Both the position numbers and the translations under genes were made by a program. Below are positions 10,968-20,890 of a stretch of 42,894 nucleotides of DNA, one piece after another. Under the pieces are notes generated by a model that worked only from the letters and a program-made list of their open reading frames with translations, was not told the origin of the DNA and did no database searches. The stretch is from contig JFLJ01000115.1 of assembly GCA_000634115.1 (NCBI GenBank), positions 1 through 42,894 of the forward strand, given 5' to 3'. The first letter of the stretch is position 1. The number at the start of each line of letters is the position of its first letter. The stretch is from Prochlorococcus sp. scB241_528O2 (lineage in GTDB: Bacteria; Cyanobacteriota; Cyanobacteriia; PCC-6307; Cyanobiaceae).

Positions 10968-13900
10968 TTAATAATTATGAATTTCTTGTAGAGAGTAAGT
11001 ATCAATTTGATTACTTCGTAATGATTTAATTGCCTTAATGGCGGCCTTGGCTCCAGGAATGGTTGTAAAAGTTGGAATATTGTACTCTAAAGCCGCTCGT
11101 CTTAAATATGCGTCGTCATAAAGAGCCTGTGATCCTATTGGAGTATTAATTATTAATTGAACAAGCCCCGAACGAATTAGGTCCTCTATATTTGGCCTGC
11201 CTTCATGTACTTTTAGCACTTCTTCAACTTGAATACCTAAATCGACCAAATATGAAGCTGTACCTTTCGTTGCAATTAATTTAAATTCTAAAATCAACAA
11301 TTCCTTGGCAATGCCTTCAAGATTTTTTTTATCTAAATCATTTGTAGACAAAAAAGCTACTCCCTTAGAAGGGACACCATTTCCTGCTGCTAATTCTGAC
11401 TTAGCATAGGCAATTCCGAAATCTTTAGCTAAACCCATTACTTCTCCAGTAGATCTCATTTCAGGACCAAGAAGTGTATCTGATCCAGGGAATCTTTTAA
11501 AAGGCAAAACAGCTTCTTTTACTGCCTGATATTTTGGATAAAATTCTTCTGTGAAATTAACATCTTCTAATGTAAAGCCTTGCATTAACTGGGTAGCCAA
11601 TTTTGCCACTGGTTTTCCAATAGCCTTTGAAACAAACGGGACTGTCCTAGAAGCTCTTGGATTTGCCTCTAGAATGAATAATTTATTTTCTTTATTATTT
11701 AAATTTGTTACTGCAAATTGCAAATTAATTAAACCAATAACATTTAGTCTTTTTGCAATTAATTTAGTCCATTTTTTTACAATATCTAGAGTTGATTTTG
11801 AAAGAGAAATGGATGGTAAACAGCAAGCTGAATCTCCAGAGTGAATGCCTGCAGGTTCCACATGCTCCATTAAACCAGCTATAACAACAGAACCTTCTGA
11901 ATCACATAAAGCATCAACATCTATCTCAATAGCATTATTCAAATATTGATCAAGAAGAATTGGATGATCGGGCGATACCTTGACTGCTTCAGAGATATAT
12001 CTTGATAATTCATTCTCATCCTTAACAATTTCCATTGCCCTGCCACCTAAAACATAAGAGGGTCTAACAACCAAGGGGAATCCTATATTTTTTGCAACAA
12101 TTTGTGCTTCACTTTGATTACGAGCTATTCCGTTTAAGGGTTGCCTAATATTTAATTCATTAAGTATTTTTGTAAATTCCTCTCTATCTTCTGCTAAATT
12201 GATTGAGATTGGCGAAGTGCCAAGAATTTTTGATCCAGTTCTAACTCCATCATTAGATTTAAGCCACTCAAATAAAGGTAATGATAATTTCAAAGGAGTT
12301 TGACCTCCAAATTGAACAATTAAACCATATGGATTTTCAGCCTCTATTATATTGAGTACATCTTCCAAAGTTACAGGCTCAAAATATAAAATATCACTAG
12401 TATCGTAATCTGTTGATACAGTTTCAGGGTTACTATTAACCATTATTGTTTTATACCCATTTGTAGAAGCCTGATATGAAGCATGACAACAACAGTAATC
12501 AAATTCAATTCCCTGACCAATTCTGTTTGGACCTCCTCCTAAAATCATAATTTTTTTTGATTCATTACTTTTAGAAATTTCGCTATCAAAAATTTGAGAA
12601 TTTAAATTAATAAAAGGCTCCTCGTAAGTTGAATAATGATAGGGAGTTGAGGATGAGAACTCTGCTGAACAAGTATCAACAGTTTTATAAATTGGAAAGA
12701 TATTCAAATTTTTTCTATATTTTCTTACTTCAAAAAACTCAGAATTAGTTAAATTTGCAATCTGTTGATCTGAAAAGCCTAATTGTTTAGCATGTAGCAT
12801 TAAATCTCTATCTAGAGTAGTAAGGTCTTTTTCTCTCAAAAAATCATATTCAAAATTAAAGATATTACGTAATTTTTCGATAAACCATAAATCAATATTC
12901 GTCACTTCATGGATAAAAGCATTAGTTTTCCCAAGCTGCATTGCTTTTTTTATTATGAGAATTCTTTCAGATGTAGGGTTTCTTAAACTATTCTGTAATT
13001 CATTATCGTTCTTAGTATCTTCTATTGCATCACATTCCCAACCATGAATATCCAATTCTAAGGACCTTAATGCTTTCTGAAATGATTCTTCAAAAGAGCG
13101 ACCGATTGCCATTGATTCACCCACGGATTTCATTGCAGTACTTAATGTGTGTGATGTCCCTTTAAACTTTTCAAAAGCAAATCTAGGAATTTTGGTAACT
13201 ACATAATCAATTGATGGTTCAAAACATGCAGGTGTTTTTTTTGTAATATCATTAATAATCTCATCAAGTGTATAGCCAACAGATAATAAAGCTGCAATCT
13301 TAGCTATGGGAAATCCAGTTGCTTTACTCGCCAAAGCAGAGGATCTACTCACACGAGGATTCATTTCAATTACAATTACTTCACCGTTGGTAGGATTTAT
13401 TGCGAATTGAATATTACTCCCACCAGTTTCAACTCCAACCTCCCTAATGATTTTCAATGATAAGTCTCTTAATCTCTGATATTCCTTATCTGTTAAAGTC
13501 TGTGCAGGAGCTACAGTAATCGAATCTCCAGTATGGACACCCATTGGATCCAAATTTTCAATACTACAAACTATTACTACATTATCTGCAGTATCTCTCA
13601 TAACCTCTAATTCAAATTCCTTCCATCCAATAAGTGATTTTTCAATCAATATTTGATTACTAGGACTTTCTTCTAAACCTGTATTACACAATTCGACAAA
13701 TTCTTCAAGGTTATATGCAATTCCACCTCCTACACCACCTAAAGTAAATGCTGGTCTTATTATAAGAGGATAGGAATTTATTTTTTTTGATACATCTTTA
13801 GCTTCAGTCAGATTAGATGCAATCCCTGATGGGCATACATTTACATTTATTTTTTCCATAGATTCTTTAAATAATTTTCTATCTTCCGCTTTATTAATAG

Positions 13901-14264
13901 CTCTTAGATCAGCACCAATTAATTCAACATTATTTTTTTTCAAGAAATCTGACTCTGATAATTTTACCGCCAGATTCAAAGCAGTCTGACCTCCCATAGT
14001 GGGAAGAATGGCATCAGGTTTTTCTTTTAAAATGATCTGAGAAACGATTTCAGGAGTTAACGGTTCAATATATGTTTTATTTGCTATCTCAGGATCAGTC
14101 ATTATCGATGCTGGATTTGAATTTATCAAGATAATTTCATAACCAGCTTTTCTTAAAGATTTGCAAGCTTGAGTTCCAGAGTAATCAAATTCGCAAGCTT
14201 GTCCTATAACAATAGGACCTGAACCTAGAATAAGAATTTTTTTAAGATCACCTCTTTGAGGCAT
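10968..14264 (-). CDS. carB: carbamoyl-phosphate synthase large subunit
   Basis: CarB makes carbamoyl phosphate from bicarbonate, ATP and ammonia supplied by CarA, for arginine and pyrimidine synthesis. At 1098 residues it is full length. Two homologous ATP-grasp halves are visible: the first begins [23 protein letters not shown] and carries EVNPR-type [18 protein letters not shown]; the second begins [23 protein letters not shown] and carries [16 protein letters not shown]. The last 140 residues form the MGS-like allosteric domain with [12 protein letters not shown]. The gene is intact and stands alone, convergent with the ABC exporter unit and divergent from the DUF3318 operon. CarA is not in the window. 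Confidence 0.98.
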   Translation of the reverse strand: MPQRGDLKKILILGSGPIVIGQACEFDYSGTQACKSLRKAGYEIILINSNPASIMTDPEIANKTYIEPLTPEIVSQIILKEKPDAILPTMGGQTALNLAVKLSESDFLKKNNVELIGADLRAINKAEDRKLFKESMEKINVNVCPSGIASNLTEAKDVSKKINSYPLIIRPAFTLGGVGGGIAYNLEEFVELCNTGLEESPSNQILIEKSLIGWKEFELEVMRDTADNVVIVCSIENLDPMGVHTGDSITVAPAQTLTDKEYQRLRDLSLKIIREVGVETGGSNIQFAINPTNGEVIVIEMNPRVSRSSALASKATGFPIAKIAALLSVGYTLDEIINDITKKTPACFEPSIDYVVTKIPRFAFEKFKGTSHTLSTAMKSVGESMAIGRSFEESFQKALRSLELDIHGWECDAIEDTKNDNELQNSLRNPTSERILIIKKAMQLGKTNAFIHEVTNIDLWFIEKLRNIFNFEYDFLREKDLTTLDRDLMLHAKQLGFSDQQIANLTNSEFFEVRKYRKNLNIFPIYKTVDTCSAEFSSSTPYHYSTYEEPFINLNSQIFDSEISKSNESKKIMILGGGPNRIGQGIEFDYCCCHASYQASTNGYKTIMVNSNPETVSTDYDTSDILYFEPVTLEDVLNIIEAENPYGLIVQFGGQTPLKLSLPLFEWLKSNDGVRTGSKILGTSPISINLAEDREEFTKILNELNIRQPLNGIARNQSEAQIVAKNIGFPLVVRPSYVLGGRAMEIVKDENELSRYISEAVKVSPDHPILLDQYLNNAIEIDVDALCDSEGSVVIAGLMEHVEPAGIHSGDSACCLPSISLSKSTLDIVKKWTKLIAKRLNVIGLINLQFAVTNLNNKENKLFILEANPRASRTVPFVSKAIGKPVAKLATQLMQGFTLEDVNFTEEFYPKYQAVKEAVLPFKRFPGSDTLLGPEMRSTGEVMGLAKDFGIAYAKSELAAGNGVPSKGVAFLSTNDLDKKNLEGIAKELLILEFKLIATKGTASYLVDLGIQVEEVLKVHEGRPNIEDLIRSGLVQLIINTPIGSQALYDDAYLRRAALEYNIPTFTTIPGAKAAIKAIKSLRSNQIDTYSLQEIHNY

Positions 14265-14372
14265 AATTTAAAACCTTCATTTATTTCATGCTAGTTATAA
14301 ATCATCAGATGTTAATCAAGTTACTTGAAAAGCAACATTTGTTTCTATAGTATTGAAAGATATTAATTTTTT

Positions 14373-15011
14373 ATGAGCGAACTTCAACGACTTAAAAGTT
14401 TGTTGCCTCCAGAAAATGAAAGTTGGGTATTTATTGAAGCCGCTGCTGCATTAGACCCACCTTTAATAACACTAGAGGAAATTGGTCGTGATGAAGTAGA
14501 AATACAGATAGATTTAGATAAATGGGATGATTTTGCTATTGACCACAGAAATTTATTATTTTGGCATGAAGTTGGAAAAATTCAAAATGACTCAATACCC
14601 AGGGATGGCTGGGAAATGGCGGCTCTTGCGATAGGACTTGGAGGAGCTATAGGGGAATTGTGGGTTCAAGATGGATTACTTTTATTGCTTGCTCTTGGAT
14701 TATCAAGTTTTGCCGGTTATAGATTATACATAAAAAATAATTCTGAAAAGAAACTCCAAGATGCTATTTTTGCAGATGAAAGAGCTATAGATCTTGCTTG
14801 TAGATTTGGGTACAGCATACCAAATGCTTATAAAAGTCTTGGAGGTGCACTAAAGGAGTTAATAGAGAAAACCAGAAAAAAGAAAAAAAGAAGTTTCTTT
14901 GAGGATAGATTAGATGCTTTAAGAAAAAGTGCTGAAAAAGCGAGAGCCGAATTATCTCAGCAAGAAGGTTCAGAAAAATCAGTGTCTAGCGAAAATGTAT
15001 ATGGACAATAA
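14373..15011 (+). CDS. DUF3318 membrane protein
   Basis: A 212-residue cyanobacterial protein of the DUF3318 type. The N-terminal half holds ESWVFIEAAAALDPPLITLEE and LLFWHEVGKIQ. Then comes a hydrophobic region at about 85-115 (one or two membrane helices) and a basic, coiled-coil C-terminus with a run of lysines near residue 168. The function is unknown. It is the first gene of a rightward operon. Its 3' end overlaps the start of rsfS by 11 bases, so the two are probably translationally coupled. A promoter probably lies in the 108 bases shared with carB; TTGAAA near 14321 and TATAGT near 14345 are only suggestive. Confidence 0.85.
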   Translation: MSELQRLKSLLPPENESWVFIEAAAALDPPLITLEEIGRDEVEIQIDLDKWDDFAIDHRNLLFWHEVGKIQNDSIPRDGWEMAALAIGLGGAIGELWVQDGLLLLLALGLSSFAGYRLYIKNNSEKKLQDAIFADERAIDLACRFGYSIPNAYKSLGGALKELIEKTRKKKKRSFFEDRLDALRKSAEKARAELSQQEGSEKSVSSENVYGQ

Positions 15012-15345
15012 AAGTTTGGTTTTGATGGCAGCTAAAGCTTGTGACGAAAAAAAAGCTAAAGATATTAAACTTATAAAAATTGATAAAGTCTCTTTCATAA
15101 GTGAATGGATATTAATTGCAGAGGGATTATCTGATGTTCAGGTTAGATCAATAACTAGCTCTGTAGAGGTTGAGTTAAGAGAAAAGGCTAATGTAGAACC
15201 AATAAGAAAAGAAGGAGTGAGCGAAGCGAAATGGGCTCTACTTGATTATGGTGATTTGATTGTAAATATTTTTCAGCCTGACATAAGAAAATATTATGAT
15301 CTTGAATCATTCTGGAGTAATGGAGATAATCTTACATTTCCATAA
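15001..15345 (+). CDS. rsfS: ribosomal silencing factor RsfS
   Basis: RsfS (DUF143, Iojap family) binds ribosomal protein L14 and blocks subunit joining when nutrients are short. The 114-residue product has the family core: LVLMAAKACDEKKAKDIKLI, then FISEWILIAEGLSDVQVRSI, and near the end DYGDLIVNIFQPDIRKYYDLESFW. I chose the ATG at 15001; one at 14995 is possible. The open frame reaches back to 14929, but that part is out of character and lies inside DUF3318. The start overlaps the DUF3318 stop by 11 bases. CGLD27 follows after nine bases. Confidence 0.93.
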   Translation: MDNKSLVLMAAKACDEKKAKDIKLIKIDKVSFISEWILIAEGLSDVQVRSITSSVEVELREKANVEPIRKEGVSEAKWALLDYGDLIVNIFQPDIRKYYDLESFWSNGDNLTFP

Positions 15346-15354
15346 ATATCATTT

Positions 15355-15849
15355 ATGACCGAATTTAAATGTCCTGTCCCAAGGGAGCAACAACCAACAA
15401 ATGAATTCATTGAATTATCGAAATCTACAATTTTTTCTTGGCCAAAAACTAAAAAATCACTAATTCTCGTATTGATTAAATTCTGGATAGGAGCTTTTTT
15501 TATATTTTTCATTATTTCTTCTGGGAGTATATATTTCAAAAAATCCATCTTAAAGTATTTTCTTTTAAGTTTCTTTAGTAGCTTATCAATACCTCTCTTA
15601 ATTTCTATAAGGTTATACCTGGGTTGGAATCATGTTTTTAAAAGATTGACTTCTGAGAGAGTTGAGTATGAAGAATCTGGCTGGTATGACGGTCAAGTAT
15701 GGATAAAGCCATTAATTTTAAAAGAAAAAGAATCACTTATTGCCTCAATTGAGGTAAAACCTATTTTAAAAAATTTAATTCAAATTTTTTCTGTTATCTC
15801 AATTTTAACTTTATCAGGAATTTTACTTTTTCAATATAACAACTTCTAA
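15355..15849 (+). CDS. CGLD27-like (DUF1230) membrane protein
   Basis: A 164-residue protein that begins with the family signature CPVPREQQPTNEF. It has two or three hydrophobic segments (about 33-58, 65-87 and 142-160) separated by a loop with YLGWNHVFKRL and EYEESGWYDGQVW. This is the DUF1230/CGLD27 family, conserved in cyanobacteria, algae and plants; I recall links of the plant member to iron and plastid function, but the biochemical role is unknown. It starts nine bases after rsfS and its stop codon is directly followed by the asparaginase ATG. Confidence 0.88.
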   Translation: MTEFKCPVPREQQPTNEFIELSKSTIFSWPKTKKSLILVLIKFWIGAFFIFFIISSGSIYFKKSILKYFLLSFFSSLSIPLLISIRLYLGWNHVFKRLTSERVEYEESGWYDGQVWIKPLILKEKESLIASIEVKPILKNLIQIFSVISILTLSGILLFQYNNF

Positions 15850-16815
15850 ATGAGTTCAAACTTTAAAAACCTTTATACATCAAATAATCCTCCTTTACAA
15901 GCAGTACTAATGAGAGGTTCCAACATTGAGTCAATACATAAAATTCATGCTGTTATCAGCGATAAAAAAGGGAGAGTATTAATGTGTGCAGGAAATCCAG
16001 AATATAAAAGTTTCATAAGATCAGCATTAAAACCATTTCAGGCAATACCCTTTGTTAGTAGTGGAGCTGCATCAAAAATCAATAATGCTTCAAAATCAAT
16101 TGCATTAGCATGCGGTTCACATAGTGGATCAAAACTTCATTCAAGGGAAGCCTTCAAAATTTTATGGGAATATGACATCGACATTAATAATTTAAAATGT
16201 CCAAAATTAAATTCAAGTCCATTAGAACATAATTGTTCAGGTAAACATGCTGCCTTTTTAGCTACATGCAAAAAGTTAAATTGGCCTATAGAGAGTTACT
16301 TAAAAGGGGATCATCCACTTCAAATCGAAATATTCAGGATAGTTTCCGAATTACTTGAAATTCCAATATCTGAAATAAACGCTGAGCGTGATGATTGTGG
16401 TGCCCCAACTTTTTATTTAAAACTAATAGAAATGTCCAAGTTATATTCACTTCTAAGTAGTTCCGACAATGCTGAATTAGAGCAAATCAGTAGAGCCATG
16501 ACAACTAACCCAATGATGATTAGTGACAACAATAAATTTGATACCGAAGTAATTAAGGCTTCTCATGGGAAAGTTATAGGTAAAGGTGGTGCAGAAGGAA
16601 TACAGTGTCTATGCATGGTAAATGAAGGGATAGGATTGGCATTAAAAGTAGAAGATGGTTCAAAAAGAGCAAAGCATGCTGTTAGTCTTCACTTACTAAA
16701 ACAGCTAGAATGGATATCTGATTTAAGAATTCAAGATATTGAAGAAAAGGTTTTTAATTTTTCTGAGGGCGTGCGAATTGAAGTTCAAGGTGAATTAAAA
16801 TTCCAAGAATCCTAA
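15850..16815 (+). CDS. asparaginase, class 3 (rhizobial ReAV-like type)
   Basis: This 321-residue enzyme would hydrolyse L-asparagine to aspartate and ammonia in the cytoplasm. It belongs to the asparaginase II family that is unrelated to E. coli AnsA/AnsB. Residues match the class 3 active site known from Rhizobium etli ReAV: an S-x-x-K pair at Ser 58/Lys 61 (RSALKPFQ), a second serine in CGSHSG near 90, and the presumed metal site Cys 129/Lys 132 (CSGK) with Cys 183 (DDCGAP). The ATG abuts the CGLD27 stop with no gap. The initiator tRNA begins 45 bases downstream. Confidence 0.92.
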   Translation: MSSNFKNLYTSNNPPLQAVLMRGSNIESIHKIHAVISDKKGRVLMCAGNPEYKSFIRSALKPFQAIPFVSSGAASKINNASKSIALACGSHSGSKLHSREAFKILWEYDIDINNLKCPKLNSSPLEHNCSGKHAAFLATCKKLNWPIESYLKGDHPLQIEIFRIVSELLEIPISEINAERDDCGAPTFYLKLIEMSKLYSLLSSSDNAELEQISRAMTTNPMMISDNNKFDTEVIKASHGKVIGKGGAEGIQCLCMVNEGIGLALKVEDGSKRAKHAVSLHLLKQLEWISDLRIQDIEEKVFNFSEGVRIEVQGELKFQES

Positions 16816-16859
16816 ATAAATAGAAAAAGATCCCTTTCAGATGTATGCTATATATATGA

Positions 16860-16936
<77 letters not shown>

Positions 16937-16944
16937 ATTATATA

Positions 16945-16967
16945 GCCTCCATTTGGGGGTTTTTTTA
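16945..16967 (+). terminator. intrinsic terminator after tRNA-fMet
   Basis: The hairpin CCTCC-ATTT-GGGGG (with one T-G pair) is followed by seven to eight T residues. It lies ten bases after the CCA end, so it should end the tRNA transcript and possibly the whole DUF3318-to-asparaginase transcript. Confidence 0.75.
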
Positions 16968-17195
16968 TTGCCATTGTGTTTAATATCTTAAAATTTATTT
17001 TTAGATTATTTCAAAAAAAGTAGGACTAATAAATGTTTCATAAATCTTCTATAAATAAAAAAGAGCTAATTGCCCCTTATTTCAGATCGAATGTCAATCA
17101 ATACAATTATGAGTCTAATTTCTCTTAAATTTACTAAAAATTAGCTTTTTTGACGTTTATTTTGCACTATATAAATATGTATATTTGCCACTGAT

Positions 17196-17489
17196 ATGTT
17201 ACTTCTCGGTTTGGTTCTATCGGGTTTAATTCCATTTGGAATCTGGTATGCTCTTCGCTATTGGAAACCTGAAACTCGAAAGAGTTATGCAGCAAAGTTC
17301 GCTTTTTGGCCGTTGATTATGTTTAGCCATTATTTAGGCTATCCAATTGCTAGAGCAATTTTTGGAATAACTAGTAGATATAGTCCAGGTTTGGATCATG
17401 CAATCCCAGGAGTTATAGTTATAGGTGTTTTAGGAGTGCCTTTTGCCTTTGGAATTGGTTATTTTATAGCTAGGAAAAAATTTAAATAA
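17196..17489 (+). CDS. hypothetical integral membrane protein
   Basis: A 97-residue protein with three hydrophobic segments (about 2-20, 34-54 and 70-92). Between the first two is a basic stretch, RYWKPETRKSYAAKF. It is glycine-, proline- and aromatic-rich (KFAFWPLIMFSHYLGYPIA), and its codon use looks less AT-biased than the neighbouring gap, which fits a conserved gene. I do not recognise the family. It stands alone, with 70 bases to the convergent neighbour. Confidence 0.7.
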   Translation: MLLLGLVLSGLIPFGIWYALRYWKPETRKSYAAKFAFWPLIMFSHYLGYPIARAIFGITSRYSPGLDHAIPGVIVIGVLGVPFAFGIGYFIARKKFK

Positions 17490-17559
17490 GGTTAAAAGTA
17501 GAAGTACAAAATTATATTACTAGCTCTCAATTTTCATGTGGGCAACCATTTAATTTTTC

Positions 17560-17820
17560 TTATTTAATACCCAAATATCTCTCGCAGTAAAAGTTTGCTA
17601 ATTCGCGATTATTATAATTTTTTATTTCCTTTAGATTAAGCTTCTTCATCGCTTCATCACCTGTAATTTGATAGCTTGAGTTTAATTTCGCGCAGGTATC
17701 CTTTATTTTTGAATCATTATCAAAAGGGGTTCTAAGATAAAAACCAAAACCGAATAGGAATAATCCCAAAGTTACAACTTTTCTATGATTCTTCCACCAT
17801 TGATAAAATTTACTTTCCAT
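17560..17820 (-). CDS. hypothetical single-helix membrane protein
   Basis: This encodes 86 residues. A short basic N-terminus (WWKNHRK) is followed by one membrane helix at about 16-30 (VTLGLFLFGFGFYL), then a charged domain of about 55 residues with two cysteines. The N-terminal charge suggests an anchored protein whose tail faces the periplasm or lumen. I do not recognise it. It converges with the membrane protein at 17196. Confidence 0.6.
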   Translation of the reverse strand: MESKFYQWWKNHRKVVTLGLFLFGFGFYLRTPFDNDSKIKDTCAKLNSSYQITGDEAMKKLNLKEIKNYNNRELANFYCERYLGIK

Positions 17821-18162
17821 AAAAAAAAGAATGTTTTCTTTCTAATTGTAGATCAACTGTCAATAATAAAGGTGATATTTTTGCTTATATAATCTATTAA
17901 AAATTAATTTAGGGGTTAAAGATATTCGAAAAGAAAACTTAACTAATGGAATGGCTTTACTACATTAAAGGCCTTTGAATTTATCTCAAAACCTTGTTTT
18001 ATTATTTTTATTTTAATAAAAACCCTAATAAGAATAATTTTTAAATATTTTTTTATATCCCTTAACTGCAACTATGAATTCATTGCAGTAAATTTCAGAA
18101 ATTAATAAGAATTTATAAAAAAGATAATTATATATCTTACAAAAGGTGTTTATTAAAAATTA
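17821..18162. other. intergenic stretch without a recognisable gene
   Basis: About 340 very AT-rich bases. The only frames are tiny, such as a ten-codon one at about 17945-17980. A 7-base inverted repeat ACTGCAA/TTGCAGT at 18065-18089 has no T-tract. I see no gene or RNA here. Confidence 0.5.
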
Positions 18163-18306
18163 TTAGACATCCTTTTGAATAGAAAATTTTAAATCAACTC
18201 TTACTATCAGGCCAATAATGATAAAAATTATCCCAATGTAAGAGTTTAAAGATAGATCCAAAAGATTTAATAAAGCTTCTATCAACAATTTTAACTCATA
18301 AATCAT
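18163..18306 (-). CDS. possible 47-residue membrane mini-protein
   Basis: An ATG frame of 47 residues with the hydrophobic stretch SYIGIIFIIIGLIVRVDL near its middle, preceded by a leucine-rich amphipathic part and ending in a basic tail. Codons are ordinary for this genome. It could be a single-helix membrane protein. No family is recognised and a chance frame in AT-rich DNA cannot be excluded. Confidence 0.4.
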   Translation of the reverse strand: MIYELKLLIEALLNLLDLSLNSYIGIIFIIIGLIVRVDLKFSIQKDV

Positions 18307-18423
18307 TTATATTAAAAATACTCTCATAAAAATGAACTTTAGAAAATAATAGAAAGTTACCATTTACCTTATTGAATAATTAACTAATTAAAATAGATTA
18401 ATATGAATATAATTTAGAAATTA

Positions 18424-18570
18424 ATGCAGAATTTACTACAGCGTGATCTAGGTTCAGGCTTGCTATCAATAGCAATTATTTTAGGTTTCTTAGGGTTGTT
18501 TTCTGTCTTTTTGAGAATATTAACAATTTCAATAAAGAGAATTCTTGAAGCAATATTCAAAAAAAATTAA
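18424..18570 (+). CDS. possible 48-residue membrane mini-protein
   Basis: An ATG frame encodes MQNLLQRDLGSGLLSIAIIL, then a hydrophobic stretch to about residue 33, and a basic end KRILEAIFKKN. Its base composition is less AT-biased than the flanking gap and the helix-plus-basic-tail design is typical of small membrane proteins. It lies 70 bases before the DUF2862 gene on the same strand. Function unknown. Confidence 0.5.
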   Translation: MQNLLQRDLGSGLLSIAIILGFLGLFSVFLRILTISIKRILEAIFKKN

Positions 18571-18640
18571 TTTGTCAAATAAATCAATAATTAAGATTTA
18601 ACACATAATTATTCCTCCAGTAGGTATAATAACCTAAAAA

Positions 18641-19030
18641 ATGTCAATTTTAGACAAGGCAAAGATAGGTGATTCTGTTAAAGTAAGTTTGAAACTATCA
18701 AAGGATAGACTTACTAAAGAAATTTTTGATGCTATAGAGATTTCTTCGGTGGGTGAAATTTGTGATTTCAGAATAACTGATGGTAAAGGTATAGGTGTCA
18801 TATTGCGGTTATCTAATGGGAAAGAGCAATGGTTTTTTGAAGATGAAATTGATCTCCTTGACGAAAATGGAAATGTAATAAAAAAAATTAATAATAATGA
18901 AGAGAATAATATTTTGATATTTGATAGTTTAAAAAGATTAAAGTATGAAAATAAAAATGAGATTCCTGAATTAATTAATCCCATTAACTTTTTTCTATGG
19001 CTAGTTGTATCGATTAAAGATATTTTTTAA
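18641..19030 (+). CDS. DUF2862 domain protein
   Basis: A 129-residue cyanobacterial protein. The N-terminal part (KAKIGDSVKVSLKLSKDRL) and the block TDGKGIGVILRLSNGKEQWFFEDEIDLLDENG match the DUF2862 family, which looks like a small beta-barrel fold. The C-terminal 30 residues are more hydrophobic (INFFLWLVVSIKDIF) and could touch the membrane. Function is unknown. The ABC-2 exporter operon starts 80 bases downstream on the same strand, but the spacing does not prove co-transcription. Confidence 0.8.
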   Translation: MSILDKAKIGDSVKVSLKLSKDRLTKEIFDAIEISSVGEICDFRITDGKGIGVILRLSNGKEQWFFEDEIDLLDENGNVIKKINNNEENNILIFDSLKRLKYENKNEIPELINPINFFLWLVVSIKDIF

Positions 19031-19110
19031 ATCATTAAAAAATTTTTCTAAGATAGAGAAAAATTTATAAATATACTAAATAAAAACTTTAAGTAATTCT
19101 AAAAACTGAA

Positions 19111-20106
19111 ATGGTACAAAATATTATAGATGTAAAAGATTTATCTAAGTCATTTGATATCTCTTCCAAAGAACCAGGATTAAAAGGTACAATTAAACAT
19201 TTTTTTAGGAGACAAACAAAAAGTTTAAAAGTTATAAAAAATATAAGTTTTGAAATTAAAGAAGGAGAGATTGTAGGTTTTCTAGGAGCTAATGGAGCTG
19301 GTAAAACGACAATTTTAAAAATACTTTGTGGCTTAATTTATCCAAGTGAAGGTTCAATTTTAGTATCTGGCTACCAACCATATAGAAGAAAAGAAAATTT
19401 CCTAAAGAATATAACCTTAATAATGGGGCAAAAGCAACAACTAATTTGGGATCTACCGCCAATTGAATCTTTTTATTTGAACGCAGCAATATATGACATA
19501 GATAAGATCGAAGCAAAAAGAAGAATAAAAAAATTATCAGATATGCTTGAGATTGATGATGAGTTATTTATACCTGTTAGGAAACTATCCCTAGGTCAGC
19601 GTATGAAGTCAGAATTACTGGCAGCTTTGATACATCAACCAAATATTCTATTTTTAGACGAGCCAACACTCGGTTTAGATATTAATGCCCAGAGAAATTT
19701 AAGAAAATTCCTTAAAAAATATAATAAGGAAACCAATGCAACGATATGCCTAACTAGTCATTACATGAAAGACATTACATCACTATGCAAGAGGGTTATA
19801 TGTGTTCATAACGGATCGATCTCTTATGATGGAAAACTAGAACTATTATTAAAGAAATTAACTCCTGTTAAAGAAATATTAATAGTATGCCGATCAGAAG
19901 AAGATGCAGTTAAATTAAAGAATTCTGGTTTTACTGTTAAAAATAAAATAAATAATGAAATCACAATAAAAGTAGAAAATAACTCTATTACTTCTTCACT
20001 AAAAACCATTCTAAATAATTTTGATATTGAAGACCTTTACATAAATGAACCACCCATAGATGAAATTATTGGGAAAATATTGATTAAAAAAGAATATGTT
20101 ATCTAA
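19111..20106 (+). CDS. ABC-2 type exporter, ATP-binding protein
   Basis: This 331-residue ATPase drives an ABC-2 type transporter. It has Walker A GANGAGKTT at 59-67, the signature LSLGQRMKSE at 159-168 and Walker B ILFLDEPTLGLD at 179-190, followed by a switch His in LTSHYMKD. A C-terminal extension of about 90 residues is typical for the DrrA/NatA branch. It overlaps the following permease by 11 bases, and two permeases follow, so the three form one transporter. The cargo is unknown; the ABC2_membrane_6 branch is variable. Confidence 0.93.
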   Translation: MVQNIIDVKDLSKSFDISSKEPGLKGTIKHFFRRQTKSLKVIKNISFEIKEGEIVGFLGANGAGKTTILKILCGLIYPSEGSILVSGYQPYRRKENFLKNITLIMGQKQQLIWDLPPIESFYLNAAIYDIDKIEAKRRIKKLSDMLEIDDELFIPVRKLSLGQRMKSELLAALIHQPNILFLDEPTLGLDINAQRNLRKFLKKYNKETNATICLTSHYMKDITSLCKRVICVHNGSISYDGKLELLLKKLTPVKEILIVCRSEEDAVKLKNSGFTVKNKINNEITIKVENNSITSSLKTILNNFDIEDLYINEPPIDEIIGKILIKKEYVI

Positions 20107-20890
20107 TTTAAATAACCGTAAAATTATCACCTTATTAAAGGTCCAATATTCAAATATGTTGGAATATCGAGTAGAGATTGCATTATGGGCTATTTCAGGG
20201 ATTATTCCATTTTTCATGTTAAATATTTGGACAAACAATAACCTTAATGAATCTATAAACATTAGTGATGTTATGCTTTCTAGGTATTTTTTGTCTGCTT
20301 TTTTTGTAAGACAGTTTTCTGTAGTTTGGGTTGTATTTAGCTTTGAAGAAGATTCTCTTATGGGGAAAATATCTCCTTACTTAATCCAGCCTTTAAATCC
20401 ATTTTTCAGGTATTTTGCACAACATCTTGCGGAACAAATAACAAGATTTCCTTTTGCACTAACAATAGCATTAGTATTTTTTATTTTTAATCCAGAAAGT
20501 ATATGGATTCCAAATTTATTAATTTTATTCTTATCAATAATATCTACCTTCTTATCTTTCATAATTCAATTTCTAATTCAATCAATAATTGCATGTCTAT
20601 GTTTCTGGACAGAAAAAGCATCTTCAATCGAAAGATTGTTATTTATCCCAACTTTATTTCTCTCAGGTCTTTTAGCTCCTATAGTTTCTTTTCCTGAGTA
20701 TGTTAAATCTTGGATTTATTTAACTCCTTTTCCATATTTAATCGATTTTCCAGCAAATTTACTTTCAGGTAATTCAACAAATGTTATTGGAGGTTTTAGT
20801 ATGCAAATCTTATGGATTCTATTACTTTTCCCAGTTTTTAAAAAAATATGGTCTAAAGGAACGAAAAAATATACAGCTATGGGTTCATGA
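20096..20890 (+). CDS. ABC-2 type permease, first subunit (DUF990-like)
   Basis: This 264-residue protein has about six membrane helices. It starts with a short cytoplasmic stretch and the segment YSNMLEYRVEIALWAISGI, which resembles the ABC2_membrane_6 (PF06182, formerly DUF990) permeases. In the middle it has PYLIQPLNPFFRYFAQHLAE, a loop expected to contact the ATPase. It overlaps the upstream ATPase gene by 11 bases and the downstream permease by four bases, a strong sign of one operon and coupled translation. Confidence 0.85.
   Translation: MLSNLNNRKIITLLKVQYSNMLEYRVEIALWAISGIIPFFMLNIWTNNNLNESINISDVMLSRYFLSAFFVRQFSVVWVVFSFEEDSLMGKISPYLIQPLNPFFRYFAQHLAEQITRFPFALTIALVFFIFNPESIWIPNLLILFLSIISTFLSFIIQFLIQSIIACLCFWTEKASSIERLLFIPTLFLSGLLAPIVSFPEYVKSWIYLTPFPYLIDFPANLLSGNSTNVIGGFSMQILWILLLFPVFKKIWSKGTKKYTAMGS

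Noticed and set aside
11551..11844. 97-codon frame opposite to carB
   Set aside because: Antisense shadow of a conserved gene; no independent support.
17033..17128. ATG frame of 31 hydrophilic codons between the tRNA terminator and the membrane-protein gene
   Set aside because: Short, low-complexity, no coding character beyond chance; not listed as a gene.
17064..17151. 8-base inverted repeat AGCTAATT/AATTAGCT followed by six T
   Set aside because: The arms are 67 bases apart and AT-rich; too weak for a terminator or RNA call.
18065..18089. 7-base inverted repeat ACTGCAA/TTGCAGT
   Set aside because: Short, no T-tract and no partner gene; expected by chance.
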